Of a DNA stretch of 64,000 nt, positions 1 through 8,212 are shown piece after piece. Position numbers and translations under genes: made by a program. Below the pieces are notes generated by a model that saw nothing but the letters and a program-made list of their open reading frames with translations, was not told the DNA's origin and made no database searches. Origin of the DNA: Clostridiales bacterium (GTDB taxonomy: Bacteria > Bacillota > Clostridia > Oscillospirales > Oscillospiraceae); the NCBI GenBank assembly GCA_004556965.1, contig SFFE01000003.1, positions 1-64,000 of the forward strand, read 5' to 3'. Numbering within the stretch: the stretch's first letter is position 1; every line of letters starts with the position of its first letter.

Positions 1-141
1 CATAGGATAAGGATAATAGGTATCAGGAAAAATCAAATGGTATCAAATCCCCCAAACAAAAGCGTTTAGAATTAAGTTTCATTTTGCGAGTGGGAATAAT
101 ATTTTCCAGTTCATAACACATTGCTTTCAGGTGAGGTGGCT

Positions 142-525
142 ATGAAAGAGATCCCCTATACCGCGGCACCGCTGGTGGGAACAGATGGACAAAAAAGCAG
201 CTTGCGGCAGCTTCTTTTTGGCAATCTGGCCGGGAATCAGTATTACGAAGCGCACAGCGAGGAGAGCGGCGTCTATATCCTGTGGATGGAGTTTTCCCGG
301 TTCGGACAGCTTCGCGCCTACCCGTGCTTGCTCCACGAACGGGACCACGAGCCGCTGGTGTTCATGCCCTTTTCGGATCCGGAGTCGGACGAACGGAACC
401 AGGCGCTGCTCGAACGCTGGGAAGCGCTTGTCACGCCGGAGCGTTTTCAGTCTGCCTGTATTTCTGCGTTGGGAAAAGATGCGTTTCAAAAAATCTACCG
501 TGCCTACCGGAACGGACAGGCATGA
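142..525 (+). CDS. hypothetical protein, 127 aa
   Basis: I do not recognise this protein. The start ATG at 142 is chosen over an upstream TTG at 121 because a purine-rich AGGTGAGG sits just before it. The product is hydrophilic, with no signal peptide or membrane segment, and is rich in Trp, Tyr, Phe and Glu. Its middle (about residues 45-75) alternates hydrophobic and charged residues like a small beta-sheet domain, and its C-terminal third looks helical. It stands alone and convergent to the peptide transporter operon, sharing a bidirectional terminator with it. It is probably a real cytosolic protein because of the good ribosome binding site and the immediate terminator, but no function can be assigned. 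Confidence 0.6.
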   Translation: MKEIPYTAAPLVGTDGQKSSLRQLLFGNLAGNQYYEAHSEESGVYILWMEFSRFGQLRAYPCLLHERDHEPLVFMPFSDPESDERNQALLERWEALVTPERFQSACISALGKDAFQKIYRAYRNGQA

Positions 526-542
526 CAGACACGCCGTTCCGC

Positions 543-601
543 ATAACAAAACACACCCGCTGCGGTCTTGTTTCAGGGCTGCAGCGGGTGTGTTTTGTTA
601 T
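543..601. terminator. bidirectional rho-independent terminator
   Basis: A perfect 21-bp inverted repeat (543-563 and 581-601) encloses a 17-nt loop. The arms are A-rich at one end and T-rich at the other, so the hairpin can end both the 142-525 gene (plus strand) and the dpp operon (minus strand). Confidence 0.9.
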
Positions 602-615
602 ACAAGTACCGATGC

Positions 616-1614
616 TTACAGAGACAGCTCATCCGCGCGCAGGCACGCCACGCGGTGCTCGGGGGCAACCTCGCGCAGCGTGGGGCATTGCTGCTTGCAC
701 TGTTCGGCTGCATAGGGGCAGCGTGTATGGAACACGCAGCCGGACGGCGGGTTGATGGGGGAGGGCAGCTCGCCTTCCAGAATGACACGCTCCCGGTGTG
801 TGTTCGGGTCCGGCGTCGGCACGGCGCTCAGCAGCATCTGCGTATACGGATGACACGGATGCTCGAACAGCGCGTCCGTCGGCGCCTCTTCCACCAGATG
901 TCCCAGATACATGACACCGACCCGGTCTGCCATATAGCGCACCACGGACATGTCGTGGGAGATGAACAGATAGGTGAGCGTTTCCTCCTTCTGCAGATCG
1001 AGCAGGAGATTGATGATCTGCGAGCGGACGGAGACGTCCAGCGCGGAGACAGGCTCGTCGCAGACGATGATAGCCGGGTGGAGCAGAATCGCTCTGGCAA
1101 GACCGACGCGCTGCCGCTGGCCGCCGGACAGCTCATGGGGATAGCGGTAGAAATGCTCGGCGCGCAAACCGACCTCTTCGAGGATCTGGAGTACCATGCC
1201 CATCCGGTCGGGCTTGTGCCCAATCTTCTGGATGGCGAGCGTTTCCATGAGAATATCGCCGACATGCATGCGGCCGTCCAGCGACGTATACGGGTCCTGA
1301 AAGACCATCTGCATCCGGCTGCGCATGGCGCGCAGCTCCCGTGGGCTGAGCTTTGTGATATCCGTTCCGTCTACTGTGATCGTGCCCTCAGTCGCGTCCA
1401 GAAGCCGGATCAGCGTCCGCCCGAGCGTGGACTTACCGCAGCCCGTTTCACCCACAAGTCCATAGGTTTCGCCCCGGTAGAGTTCCAGGGAAATGTCGTC
1501 TACCGCTTTGACGTTGCCGATGGTCTGACCGGCAAAGCCTTTGATCGGGAAATAGGTCTTGATATGTTCCGCTTTTAATACAACTTCTCTTTTATGTTCC
1601 ATGGCATTTTCCAT
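616..1614 (-). CDS. dppF: peptide ABC transporter ATP-binding protein (DppF/OppF type)
   Basis: Cytoplasmic ATPase subunit of a dipeptide/oligopeptide importer, 332 aa, usual length for OppF. Visible motifs are Walker A GETGCGKST (near residue 55), the signature LSGGQRQRV, Walker B IIVCDEP, and the C-terminal oligopeptide-transporter extension with clustered Cys (HTRCPYAAEQCKQQCP) typical of this subfamily. It is the last gene of the dppABCDF operon and starts 9 bases after dppD ends. The ribosome binding site is poor; a second in-frame ATG at 1602 is an equally plausible start. It should pair with DppD to drive the DppB/DppC channel. Expression is probably governed by the lysine riboswitch at the head of the operon. 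Confidence 0.93.
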   Translation of the reverse strand: MENAMEHKREVVLKAEHIKTYFPIKGFAGQTIGNVKAVDDISLELYRGETYGLVGETGCGKSTLGRTLIRLLDATEGTITVDGTDITKLSPRELRAMRSRMQMVFQDPYTSLDGRMHVGDILMETLAIQKIGHKPDRMGMVLQILEEVGLRAEHFYRYPHELSGGQRQRVGLARAILLHPAIIVCDEPVSALDVSVRSQIINLLLDLQKEETLTYLFISHDMSVVRYMADRVGVMYLGHLVEEAPTDALFEHPCHPYTQMLLSAVPTPDPNTHRERVILEGELPSPINPPSGCVFHTRCPYAAEQCKQQCPTLREVAPEHRVACLRADELSL

Positions 1615-1623
1615 CCCGCTGCG

Positions 1624-2601
1624 TTAGATCTGACCCGCGCGGAAGCAGCGGACCTTCTGCGTACTGCTGACGGACTGCAGCTCCGGCATCGCTTTGCTGC
1701 ACCCTTCCTCTGCGAAGGGACAGCGCGGGCAAAACCGGCATCCCTGTGGGATCTGGCTCAAAAGCGGGACGGAGCCCTCAATGATGAACAGCCGTTCCCG
1801 ACGCTCTCCATTCATCTTGGGGATGCTCCGGAGAAGCCCTTTTGTATATGGATGCTGCGGATTTTGAAACAGGGAGAACACATCTGCCTCTTCCACGATT
1901 TGCCCCAGATACATGACCGCCACACGGCTGCATGTCTCCGCGACGACGGACATGTCATGGGTGATGAGGATGACGCCCATGTTCAGCTTTTGATTCAATT
2001 CCACAATAAGCTCCATGATCTGCGCCTGAATCGTCACATCCAGCGCGGTTGTCGGCTCATCGGCGATCAGAAGCTTTGGATGGCAGCTCAGCGCACAGGC
2101 GATCATCACGCGCTGGCGCATACCGCCGGACAGCTCGTGCGGATATTGATCGACCCGCGTTTCCGGACTGGGGATGCCGACGAGACGGAGCATCTCAATG
2201 GCTCGTTCCCGCGCCTCGCGCTTGGACAGCTTCTGATGGATCATCAGCGCTTCCATGATCTGATTGCCGCAGGTGAACACCGGGTTCAGCGAGCTTAAGC
2301 TGTCCTGAAAGACCATGGCGATGTCCTTGCCGCGGACAGCCTGCATCTTTTTCTCCGGTAAGGTGAGAAGATCCACGCCGTCAAACAGGATTTCACCCTG
2401 ATAGAGCGCCAGCCGCTTTTCATCATACAGCCGCATGATCGACTGGCTCGTGACGGATTTGCCGCAGCCGGATTCGCCCACGAGACCGAGAATCTCGCCC
2501 TTGTCCACGTGGAATGAAACGCCCTGTACCGCGTTCATCACGCCGCGCTCTGTTTTGAAGGAGGTGGTCAGATTTCTGACCTCAAGAATTTTTTCGCCCA
2601 T
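1624..2601 (-). CDS. dppD: peptide ABC transporter ATP-binding protein (DppD/OppD type)
   Basis: Second ATPase of the peptide importer, 325 aa. It carries Walker A GESGCGKSV (near residue 40), the signature LSGGMRQRV, Walker B LLIADEPTTALD, a switch His in the VILITHDMSVV segment, and the C-terminal oligopeptide-transporter domain with the CRFCPRCPFAEEGC cysteines. DppD and DppF usually form a heterodimer beneath the two permeases. The ATG at 2601 follows an AAAGG-like ribosome binding site. It lies between dppC and dppF, separated by 12 and 9 bases. The family assignment is firm; the transported peptide is not known from sequence. Confidence 0.93.
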   Translation of the reverse strand: MGEKILEVRNLTTSFKTERGVMNAVQGVSFHVDKGEILGLVGESGCGKSVTSQSIMRLYDEKRLALYQGEILFDGVDLLTLPEKKMQAVRGKDIAMVFQDSLSSLNPVFTCGNQIMEALMIHQKLSKREARERAIEMLRLVGIPSPETRVDQYPHELSGGMRQRVMIACALSCHPKLLIADEPTTALDVTIQAQIMELIVELNQKLNMGVILITHDMSVVAETCSRVAVMYLGQIVEEADVFSLFQNPQHPYTKGLLRSIPKMNGERRERLFIIEGSVPLLSQIPQGCRFCPRCPFAEEGCSKAMPELQSVSSTQKVRCFRAGQI

Positions 2602-2613
2602 CGGTGCAGCCTT

Positions 2614-3516
2614 TCAGTTCGTGTGCGGGTCGAGAATATCCCGCAGACCATCGCCAAAAATATTTGTTCCCATGACCGCCAGCGCCGTGGCAAGACCGGG
2701 ATATACGATCATCCACCAGGCGGTATTGATGACCTCGCGTCCCTCGGAGAGGATGTTGCCCCAGCTCGGCTGCGGCGCAGGCACGCCGACGCCCAAAAAG
2801 CTCAGTGCGGCCTCGGTGATGATGGAGTTTGCAAAGTTATAGGACGCCTGCACCACAACAGCCGAGAGAATGTTCGGTGCGATATGTCCCCAGATGATGC
2901 GGAAGGAGGAAGCCCCCTGGGAACGCAGCGCTTCGATATAGGTCTGTTCCATGACGACCAGTGCCGCAGACCGGGCGACTCGCGCCATGCGCGGGACATA
3001 GACGATGCTCAGCGCCAGAATGACGTTGAACGTGCTCTGACCCAGTACCGCCATCAGCGCGATCGCAAGCAGCGTGGACGGAATGGCGCTCAGACCGTCG
3101 CAGATGCGCATGAGCACATTGTCCAGCACTTTATAGTAGCAGGCATACAGGCCAATGATCATACCCAGAATCATCGAGCTCAGGCCAACGCTCATGCCGA
3201 CGAGCATGGAGACCCGCGCGCCGTAGATAATGCGGCTGAGCAGGTCGCGGCCGAGCTTGTCTGCGCCCAGAAGATGTTCCGCTCCCGGCTTCGCCAGCCG
3301 GTTGGATACGGTCTGCGCCAGCGGATCGGCGGGCGCGATGACCGGCGCCAGAATCGCCACGGCAGCCATGAGCAACACGAGAAACGCGCCGACGACGGCC
3401 TGACGGCTCTGGAAAAACCGCCGGATATTGAGCTGCCGCTGCTCGCGCTGAAGCCGGTGCTTCACTTCGTTCAGCTCCCGCTTTTGGAAATTAAAAACCT
3501 TCACGTCTGTTTCCAT
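2614..3516 (-). CDS. dppC: peptide ABC transporter permease (DppC/OppC type)
   Basis: Inner-membrane permease of the peptide importer, 300 aa. An N-terminal charged tail (residues 1-37) precedes a first membrane helix (about 38-60), the OppC_N region. After a conserved periplasmic loop (GTDKLGRD-like: LLGADKLGRDLLSR) come the remaining helices of the binding-protein-dependent transport domain. The EAA-type loop that contacts the ATPases is visible around YIEALRSQGASSFRIIWGH. The start has a good AGGAGG-like site. It lies 12 bases downstream of dppB, in the operon order A-B-C-D-F typical of dpp systems. Confidence 0.93.
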   Translation of the reverse strand: METDVKVFNFQKRELNEVKHRLQREQRQLNIRRFFQSRQAVVGAFLVLLMAAVAILAPVIAPADPLAQTVSNRLAKPGAEHLLGADKLGRDLLSRIIYGARVSMLVGMSVGLSSMILGMIIGLYACYYKVLDNVLMRICDGLSAIPSTLLAIALMAVLGQSTFNVILALSIVYVPRMARVARSAALVVMEQTYIEALRSQGASSFRIIWGHIAPNILSAVVVQASYNFANSIITEAALSFLGVGVPAPQPSWGNILSEGREVINTAWWMIVYPGLATALAVMGTNIFGDGLRDILDPHTN

Positions 3517-3528
3517 TTGCGACCCTCC

Positions 3529-4476
3529 TCAGGTAAGCCGCACGCGCGGGTCGATGAGTCCGTAGATCAGATCGAGCACCAGCGTGCACAGGACGTTCAA
3601 AAGGGAGACGACCAGCACCACTGCCTGAACGACCTCGTAGTCCCGGCGCATAACGGAATTGAGCGTCAGCTTTCCGATGCCGGGGATGTTGAAGATCGTC
3701 TCGGTCACGGCTGCGCCGCCGAGACAGGAGATGAAGGCCAGTCCCACGACGGTGACGATTCCGACGAGGGCGTTTTTCATGGCGTGCTTGGCGAACAGCC
3801 GGAAGCGGGACACGCCCTTTGCCTTTGCCATGCGCATGTAATCAGATCCCATGATCTCCAGCATCGAGGACCGGGTCATGCGGATGATAAGACCCAGCTC
3901 GATGAATCCCAGCGCGATGCCTGGCAGGATCATATAGCGGATGTGCGTCCACCATCCATAAGCGGAGATTTCCTTATAGCCGGAGGAGGGAAGCCAGCCC
4001 AGCTTAACGGAAAAAAGCAGAACCAGACCAAGGCCCATCAGAAAGCTCGGCATGGATACGCCGATGATGGAAAACGTGGAGATCAGCTGGTCGGCTGCCC
4101 GTCCGCGCTTGATGGCCGCCAGCATGCCAAGCGGTACGCCGACGAGCGTGGCGAACAGGATGGCGACGACCGTCTGCTGGAGCGTGGGGACCATATGCGT
4201 GCTGATGATCTCCAGCATCGTGCCGTCCATGAACAGCGACGTGCCAAGATCGCCGCGGAAGATGTCTCTGACCCAGTGAATATACTGGAGCACCAGCGGC
4301 TCATTCAGACCAAGGGTTTCGCGCAGCGCCTCAATCTGCGCCGGCGTCGCCTGCTCGCCGAGCATCATGGCGGCAGGATCACCCGGCACGAGGTGAATCA
4401 GCATGAAGATCACGATCGAGACAATGAACAGCACGGGGATCAAGCTCAGCAGCCGCTTGATTACATACTTATGCAT
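3529..4476 (-). CDS. dppB: peptide ABC transporter permease (DppB/OppB type)
   Basis: First permease of the importer, 315 aa from the preferred start. It opens with MHKYVIKRLLSLIPVLF, the characteristic OppB N-terminal helix, followed by the LVPGDPA motif and six predicted membrane helices. The EAA-type loop is near DYMRMAKAKGVSRFRLFAKHA. The ATG at 4476 is chosen because AAGGAG lies 8-9 bases upstream; an ATG at 4509 would add 11 unconserved residues. It is separated from dppA by about 94 bases containing a hairpin, which may allow the binding protein to be made in excess over the permeases. Confidence 0.93.
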   Translation of the reverse strand: MHKYVIKRLLSLIPVLFIVSIVIFMLIHLVPGDPAAMMLGEQATPAQIEALRETLGLNEPLVLQYIHWVRDIFRGDLGTSLFMDGTMLEIISTHMVPTLQQTVVAILFATLVGVPLGMLAAIKRGRAADQLISTFSIIGVSMPSFLMGLGLVLLFSVKLGWLPSSGYKEISAYGWWTHIRYMILPGIALGFIELGLIIRMTRSSMLEIMGSDYMRMAKAKGVSRFRLFAKHAMKNALVGIVTVVGLAFISCLGGAAVTETIFNIPGIGKLTLNSVMRRDYEVVQAVVLVVSLLNVLCTLVLDLIYGLIDPRVRLT

Positions 4477-4512
4477 GGGTAGGGCTCCTTTTGGAAACGA
4501 GTGTTTCATGCA

Positions 4513-4547
4513 CCATATGCCGACGCGGCTTGCGCATCGGCATATGG
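4513..4547 (-). other. intercistronic hairpin between dppA and dppB
   Basis: An 11-bp perfect inverted repeat (CCATATGCCGA at 4513-4523, its complement at 4537-4547) with a 13-nt loop lies between the binding-protein gene and the first permease. There is no T-run, so it is more likely a stabilising or processing hairpin at the dppA mRNA 3' end than a full terminator. Confidence 0.55.
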
Positions 4548-4570
4548 CATGATCGTATCAGGTGTTGAGA

Positions 4571-6148
4571 TCAGGCAGTGGGATGTGCGTTGACCCAGAC
4601 CAGACGCTCCTTGACGAAAGCGCCGGTGATGTCGCTGGTGGACATGCCGCAAAGCTGGGTCGTGCCGAACTTCACGACGGGTACGCTCTCTTCATACATG
4701 TAGGCCTGCAGGTCGCTCCAAATCTGCTTTGCTTCGTCCAGATTGGTCTCCGCGGAGATCGCCGCGAGATCGCTCTGGATGCGCTCGTCGTTGCACCAGC
4801 CTGCCCAGGAAGCGGACAGGAACAGGTTCATGTTGGGCAGAACCTTGGGACCGAAGCTTGTGATAAAGGCATCCCACTGGTCAGGCTGATTGTTGCGCAC
4901 GTCGCTGTAGGTGGAGGCGTCATAGGCGGCGAGTTCGCAGTTGATTCCAATGCCGCGCAGCTGCTCCTGAATGACCTGCGCCTGTGCATAGAAGTCGGTG
5001 GCGTTGGAGTTGACCAGGATGCGGAACACATCGCTGTCCGTCCAGCCGGCGTCTGCAAACAACTCCTTGGCGCGCTCGGGGTCATTCTGGTTGTAGCACG
5101 CAGAGCCAGCTTCGGTATACCAGTTGGCGGAGCTTTCAAACATGTACGAAGAATACAGGTTGTAGAAATCGCGGTTACCGGTGGAGGCGTAGAGCAGGTC
5201 GTCGCAGTTGATGACGGCCTGAACGGCCTGCCGCACCAGCGGATTGGTTGACACGCCCTGCGCCTTGTTGAAGATCAGCATGGGCATTTCAGACTCGTCG
5301 CTGAAGATCGAGTAGTCGGCATTGTCCGCAAACTGCGTGTAATTGTCGCCGGTTATTCTGTCTACGAGGTCGTACTCGCCGGTCTGGATGCCGGACATGA
5401 CCGTGGCGTTATCACCGGGATAGTAGAAGTAGACATTGTCATAATAAGCGGTCTTGTGACCGACCCAGCCGGAATAATCGCCTTCCTCGCCGTACGGCTG
5501 ATAGCTTTCATTCTTTGTCAGCAGGATGTACTGGTCGGGGCGCCACTCCGAGAACACATAGGGGCCGGTGCCAATATAATCTGTAACCAGCTCGCCCTCG
5601 CCCACAGCCTCGATCACGGAGGCGGGCATGATGACAGCGTGCTGCCCCAGACCGCCGATCATTTCGTTCAGATACAGGGTGCCGTTTTCCATGGTGATCT
5701 CGACCGTGTAGTCGTCGACCTTATAGAAATGCGCGCCGCCCACCAGCGTGTTTGCGTTTTCAGCGTTGTCGATCCAGCGGTTCATGGAAGCGACCACGTC
5801 GTCGGCAGTCATTTCCTCGCCGTTGTGGAACTTCACGCCCTTGCGCAGGTGGTAGGTGTAGACCTTGTTGTCCGGGCTGATGTCAAAGGACTCGCACAGC
5901 TCGCAGACAACTTCGTTGTCAGCATTCAGCGCAACGAGCTGCTCATAAATGGAGCCGTAGGTAACCTCAGACGCAATGTCTTCGGTGCTCATGGCGATGT
6001 CCAGATTGCTGGGCTCACCGTCGAGCGCAATGTTTAACGCAGCAGACGCTTCCTCGTTCTTTCCATCCGAGCTGGTCTTGCTGCCGCAGCCGGCAAAGCA
6101 GAACAGGCAGAGGACACAGGCCAAGAGAAGCGAGATGGTCCTTTTCAT
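4571..6148 (-). CDS. dppA: peptide ABC transporter substrate-binding lipoprotein
   Basis: Extracytoplasmic peptide-binding lipoprotein of the SBP_bac_5 (DppA/OppA) family, 525 aa. The N-terminus MKRTISLLLACVLCLF with FAGC lipobox (Cys at residue 21) indicates lipidation and outer-face anchoring. The mature chain carries family landmarks such as LNIALDGEPSNLDIAMS and the YHLRKGVKFHNGEEMTADDV segment. ATG 6148 is preferred over 6154 because AGGAGG lies 8 bases from it and only 2 from the other. It is the first gene of the dpp operon, directly behind the lysine riboswitch, so the ligand may be lysine-containing peptides (inference from regulation, not from the binding site). Confidence 0.92.
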   Translation of the reverse strand: MKRTISLLLACVLCLFCFAGCGSKTSSDGKNEEASAALNIALDGEPSNLDIAMSTEDIASEVTYGSIYEQLVALNADNEVVCELCESFDISPDNKVYTYHLRKGVKFHNGEEMTADDVVASMNRWIDNAENANTLVGGAHFYKVDDYTVEITMENGTLYLNEMIGGLGQHAVIMPASVIEAVGEGELVTDYIGTGPYVFSEWRPDQYILLTKNESYQPYGEEGDYSGWVGHKTAYYDNVYFYYPGDNATVMSGIQTGEYDLVDRITGDNYTQFADNADYSIFSDESEMPMLIFNKAQGVSTNPLVRQAVQAVINCDDLLYASTGNRDFYNLYSSYMFESSANWYTEAGSACYNQNDPERAKELFADAGWTDSDVFRILVNSNATDFYAQAQVIQEQLRGIGINCELAAYDASTYSDVRNNQPDQWDAFITSFGPKVLPNMNLFLSASWAGWCNDERIQSDLAAISAETNLDEAKQIWSDLQAYMYEESVPVVKFGTTQLCGMSTSDITGAFVKERLVWVNAHPTA

Positions 6149-6212
6149 ATCCATTTCCTCCTAATCATTTTTATACTTCATCCGTCTCACGGAATCCGAA
6201 CACAAAAGAAAC

Positions 6213-6245
6213 AAAAAAATCGACAGCCCATGTGTAGAGCTGCCG
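6213..6245 (-). terminator. riboswitch expression-platform terminator
   Basis: On the minus strand a 9-bp stem (6237-6245 with 6221-6229, two G-T pairs) with a 7-nt loop is followed by seven T residues. It lies between the lysine aptamer and the dppA ribosome binding site, as expected for lysine-induced premature termination. Confidence 0.85.
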
Positions 6246-6317
6246 CCTGCAAAACGTGTGTGCAAATCCTTCGTGGATGCATCTTCCGGAATACACCCTT
6301 CAGGGTCGCTGTGTGCT

Positions 6318-6483
6318 AATAGCGCTCCGCACAAATAGGTGCGACAGTCTACAGGATGTTCTCCTATAGCCCAGCAGAGCGCCGTTGCTGCGGCGATCCG
6401 CTTCGGCGCCAGCGCCTTTCTCTGCCCTCTGACCAGCAAAATCATTGCGAAAGCAGGTAATCATCGCGAGGCGCGCCTCTATT
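6318..6483 (-). promoter_or_regulatory. lysine riboswitch (L box) aptamer
   Basis: Read on the minus strand, the leader contains the conserved lysine-riboswitch blocks in order: AGAGGCGCG at the 5' side, GAAAGGCGCTGGCGCCGAAG, TGCTGGGCTATAGGAG and ACTGTCGC, closed by a short P1 helix (AATAG at 6479-6483 pairing with CTATT at 6318-6322). The same order and spacing occur in the Bacillus subtilis lysC L box. It is followed about 70 nt later by a terminator hairpin and then by dppA, so high lysine should switch the peptide transporter off. The assignment rests on recalled consensus; exact helix ends are approximate. Confidence 0.88.
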
Positions 6484-6492
6484 GTACATATT

Positions 6493-6522
6493 ATTTTATA
6501 TTCCGCAGATCAGGAACCGCAA
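6493..6522 (-). promoter_or_regulatory. probable sigma-A promoter of the dpp operon
   Basis: Minus-strand TTGCGG (6517-6522), an 18-bp spacer and TAAAAT (6493-6498) place the transcript start just upstream of the lysine aptamer. Confidence 0.6.
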
Positions 6523-6550
6523 AAAGTGCGAATAACCTTGCAAAAAGTGC
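6519..6550. repeat. pair of 11-bp direct repeats at the dpp promoter
   Basis: GCAAAAAGTGC occurs at 6519-6529 and again at 6540-6550, with 21 bp between their starts (two helical turns). The first copy overlaps the -35 element of the dpp promoter. This layout suits a dimeric activator or repressor site; no regulator is identified. Confidence 0.55.
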
Positions 6551-6748
6551 TGTTTTCGGAGAAAACCGGAGAAAAAACACTGCCTACTGCGGATTGCTTT
6601 AACAGAATATCACAAAAAAGCGTGAAATGAAAATAGAATATAGTTCATTCTTTTCCCTCAAATCGTGCTCTCTTTTGTCTGATATCTACAAAATTTCGCC
6701 TGCGCTTGTGTGCGGACACGGGCACAGGTGATTTTTGCAAACTGTGTA
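6551..6748. other. AT-rich divergent intergenic segment
   Basis: Between the repeat pair and the amidohydrolase promoter I see no credible coding sequence, RNA gene or terminator; short open frames here lack ribosome binding sites and family features. Confidence 0.5.
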
Positions 6749-6777
6749 TTGATTTCAAAAAGCGACTGTGCTAGCAT
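6749..6777 (+). promoter_or_regulatory. promoter of the amidohydrolase gene
   Basis: TTGATT (6749-6754), a 17-bp spacer and TAGCAT (6772-6777), about 50 bases before the start codon. Confidence 0.65.
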
Positions 6778-6825
6778 GAATGTGGTTTTGACCGTTATTT
6801 TGTTACTTGCAATCGGAGGAGCACC

Positions 6826-8211
6826 ATGAAACTACTGATTCGAAACGGGCTTTTGATCGACCCGGCAAGCGGCGTGCAGGCAAAGCTGAACCTGCTGCTG
6901 GAGAATGGCAGGGTCGCTGCTGTGACACAGGCGGAGCCGGCCGCAGATCGCGTGATTGACGCGGCCGGTAAGGTCGTTTGTCCGGGCTTCCTCGATATCC
7001 ATATGCACGAAGACCCCGTGGAAGCGGATGGGAAGCTCTATGCCGACGAGGAAAAAGCCATTTTCAAGTGTATGCTGCGCATGGGCGTGACGACTGCGGT
7101 CGGCGGAAACTGCGGCGAGAATGCGTGTCATCCTGCGGACTATCTGGATATCGTGGATCGGGACGGCGCGGCGGTAAATGTGGCCATGCTGGCCGGGCAC
7201 ACCTTTTTCCGCCAGCAGGCGGGCTGTACGGATAAATATGCGCCTGCCTCCGATGCGCAGATCGCGCAGATGGCAGGGGAGATCGGTAAGAGCCTGGCGC
7301 GTGGATGCCTCGGCGTTTCCTACGGTATTCGCTATGTGCCGGGCATGGATGCGCGGGAGCTGCGGCTGACGGCAGCGCCCTGCAAACGGGATGGACGGCT
7401 GGTTGCGGCGCATATCCGCAGCGATGCGGAGGAGGTCTTTGACGCTGCGCGGGAGTTTCTGAACGCCGGGATGGAGCTGGGCGTGCCGATGCAGCTTTCG
7501 CACATCGGCAGCATGGCCGGCTTTGGTCAGATGGAGCGCTTTTTGACGCTGGTGGATTCCTACCGCGTGCAGGGGCTGAACGTCGGCTGCGACTGCTACC
7601 CCTACGCGGCTTTTTCCACGGGAATTGGCGAGACGACCTATGACGACGGCTGGCTGGAGCGCTATGACTGCGGCTATGACGTCGTGGAGCTGGCGGAAGG
7701 AAAGTATAAAGGACAGCGGTGTACGAAGGAGATTTTTGAAGAAATGCGCCGGGATTTTCCGGCGTGCAAGACGATTTGCTACGTGATGCAGCAGGAGGAT
7801 GTGGACTTGGCCTATCAGCATCCCGGCGTGATGCTGGGCAGCGACGGCACGCTGAGCGAGGGGCAGGGGCATCCCCGCGCGGCAGGAACGTTTCCAAGGC
7901 TGCTGGGGCGTTACGTCCGCAGCGGCAAGCTCTCGCTCTATGACGCGGTGGCGCGCATGACGGCGCTTCCGGCGCAGCAGCTGGGGCTTTCACGCAAAGG
8001 CCGTCTTTGCGTCGGGGCGGACGCGGATGTGGTGATCTTTGACCCGCAGACGATCGACGATTGCGCGACCTTCGCCGATCCGCTGCTCCCGCCTGTGGGC
8101 GTCGAGTACGTCATCGTCAATGGCGTTGTGGCGGCGGAAGACGGAAAGATTCTGTGCGCGGCGGCCGGCAAATCGGTGCGTGCGGAATCGGATTCCGGAG
8201 GAGGGTTCTGA
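6826..8211 (+). CDS. amidohydrolase, D-aminoacylase / N-acyl-D-amino-acid deacylase-like
   Basis: Metal-dependent amidohydrolase of 461 aa with the TIM-barrel signature HMHED (His59, His61, Asp63), a GGNCG cysteine (Cys96) like the metal-bridging Cys of D-aminoacylases, and later LSHIGSMAG, CDCYPYAAFSTGI and MLGSDG, which match the N-acyl-D-amino-acid deacylase subgroup. The C-terminal GADADVVIFDP segment returns to the beta-sandwich. A strong CGGAGGA site precedes ATG 6826. It is divergent from the peptide transporter and followed one base later by a nitroreductase. The likely reaction is release of a free D-amino acid from an N-acyl or dipeptide-like substrate, perhaps supplied by the transporter; dihydroorotase-type or other imide hydrolysis cannot be excluded. 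Confidence 0.82.
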   Translation: MKLLIRNGLLIDPASGVQAKLNLLLENGRVAAVTQAEPAADRVIDAAGKVVCPGFLDIHMHEDPVEADGKLYADEEKAIFKCMLRMGVTTAVGGNCGENACHPADYLDIVDRDGAAVNVAMLAGHTFFRQQAGCTDKYAPASDAQIAQMAGEIGKSLARGCLGVSYGIRYVPGMDARELRLTAAPCKRDGRLVAAHIRSDAEEVFDAAREFLNAGMELGVPMQLSHIGSMAGFGQMERFLTLVDSYRVQGLNVGCDCYPYAAFSTGIGETTYDDGWLERYDCGYDVVELAEGKYKGQRCTKEIFEEMRRDFPACKTICYVMQQEDVDLAYQHPGVMLGSDGTLSEGQGHPRAAGTFPRLLGRYVRSGKLSLYDAVARMTALPAQQLGLSRKGRLCVGADADVVIFDPQTIDDCATFADPLLPPVGVEYVIVNGVVAAEDGKILCAAAGKSVRAESDSGGGF

Positions 8212-8212
8212 A

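Noticed and set aside
1..120. AT-rich segment at the window start
   Set aside because: No gene, RNA or convincing promoter pair could be supported; it is probably the tail of an intergenic region.
2623..4482. 619-codon plus-strand frame opposite dppC and dppB
   Set aside because: It is His/Asp/Gln/Arg-rich antisense sequence typical of the reverse of GC-rich genes; the permeases on the other strand have clear family features.
6161..6445. 94-codon minus-strand frame between dppA and the amidohydrolase
   Set aside because: It covers the lysine riboswitch and its terminator and has no ribosome binding site or family features.
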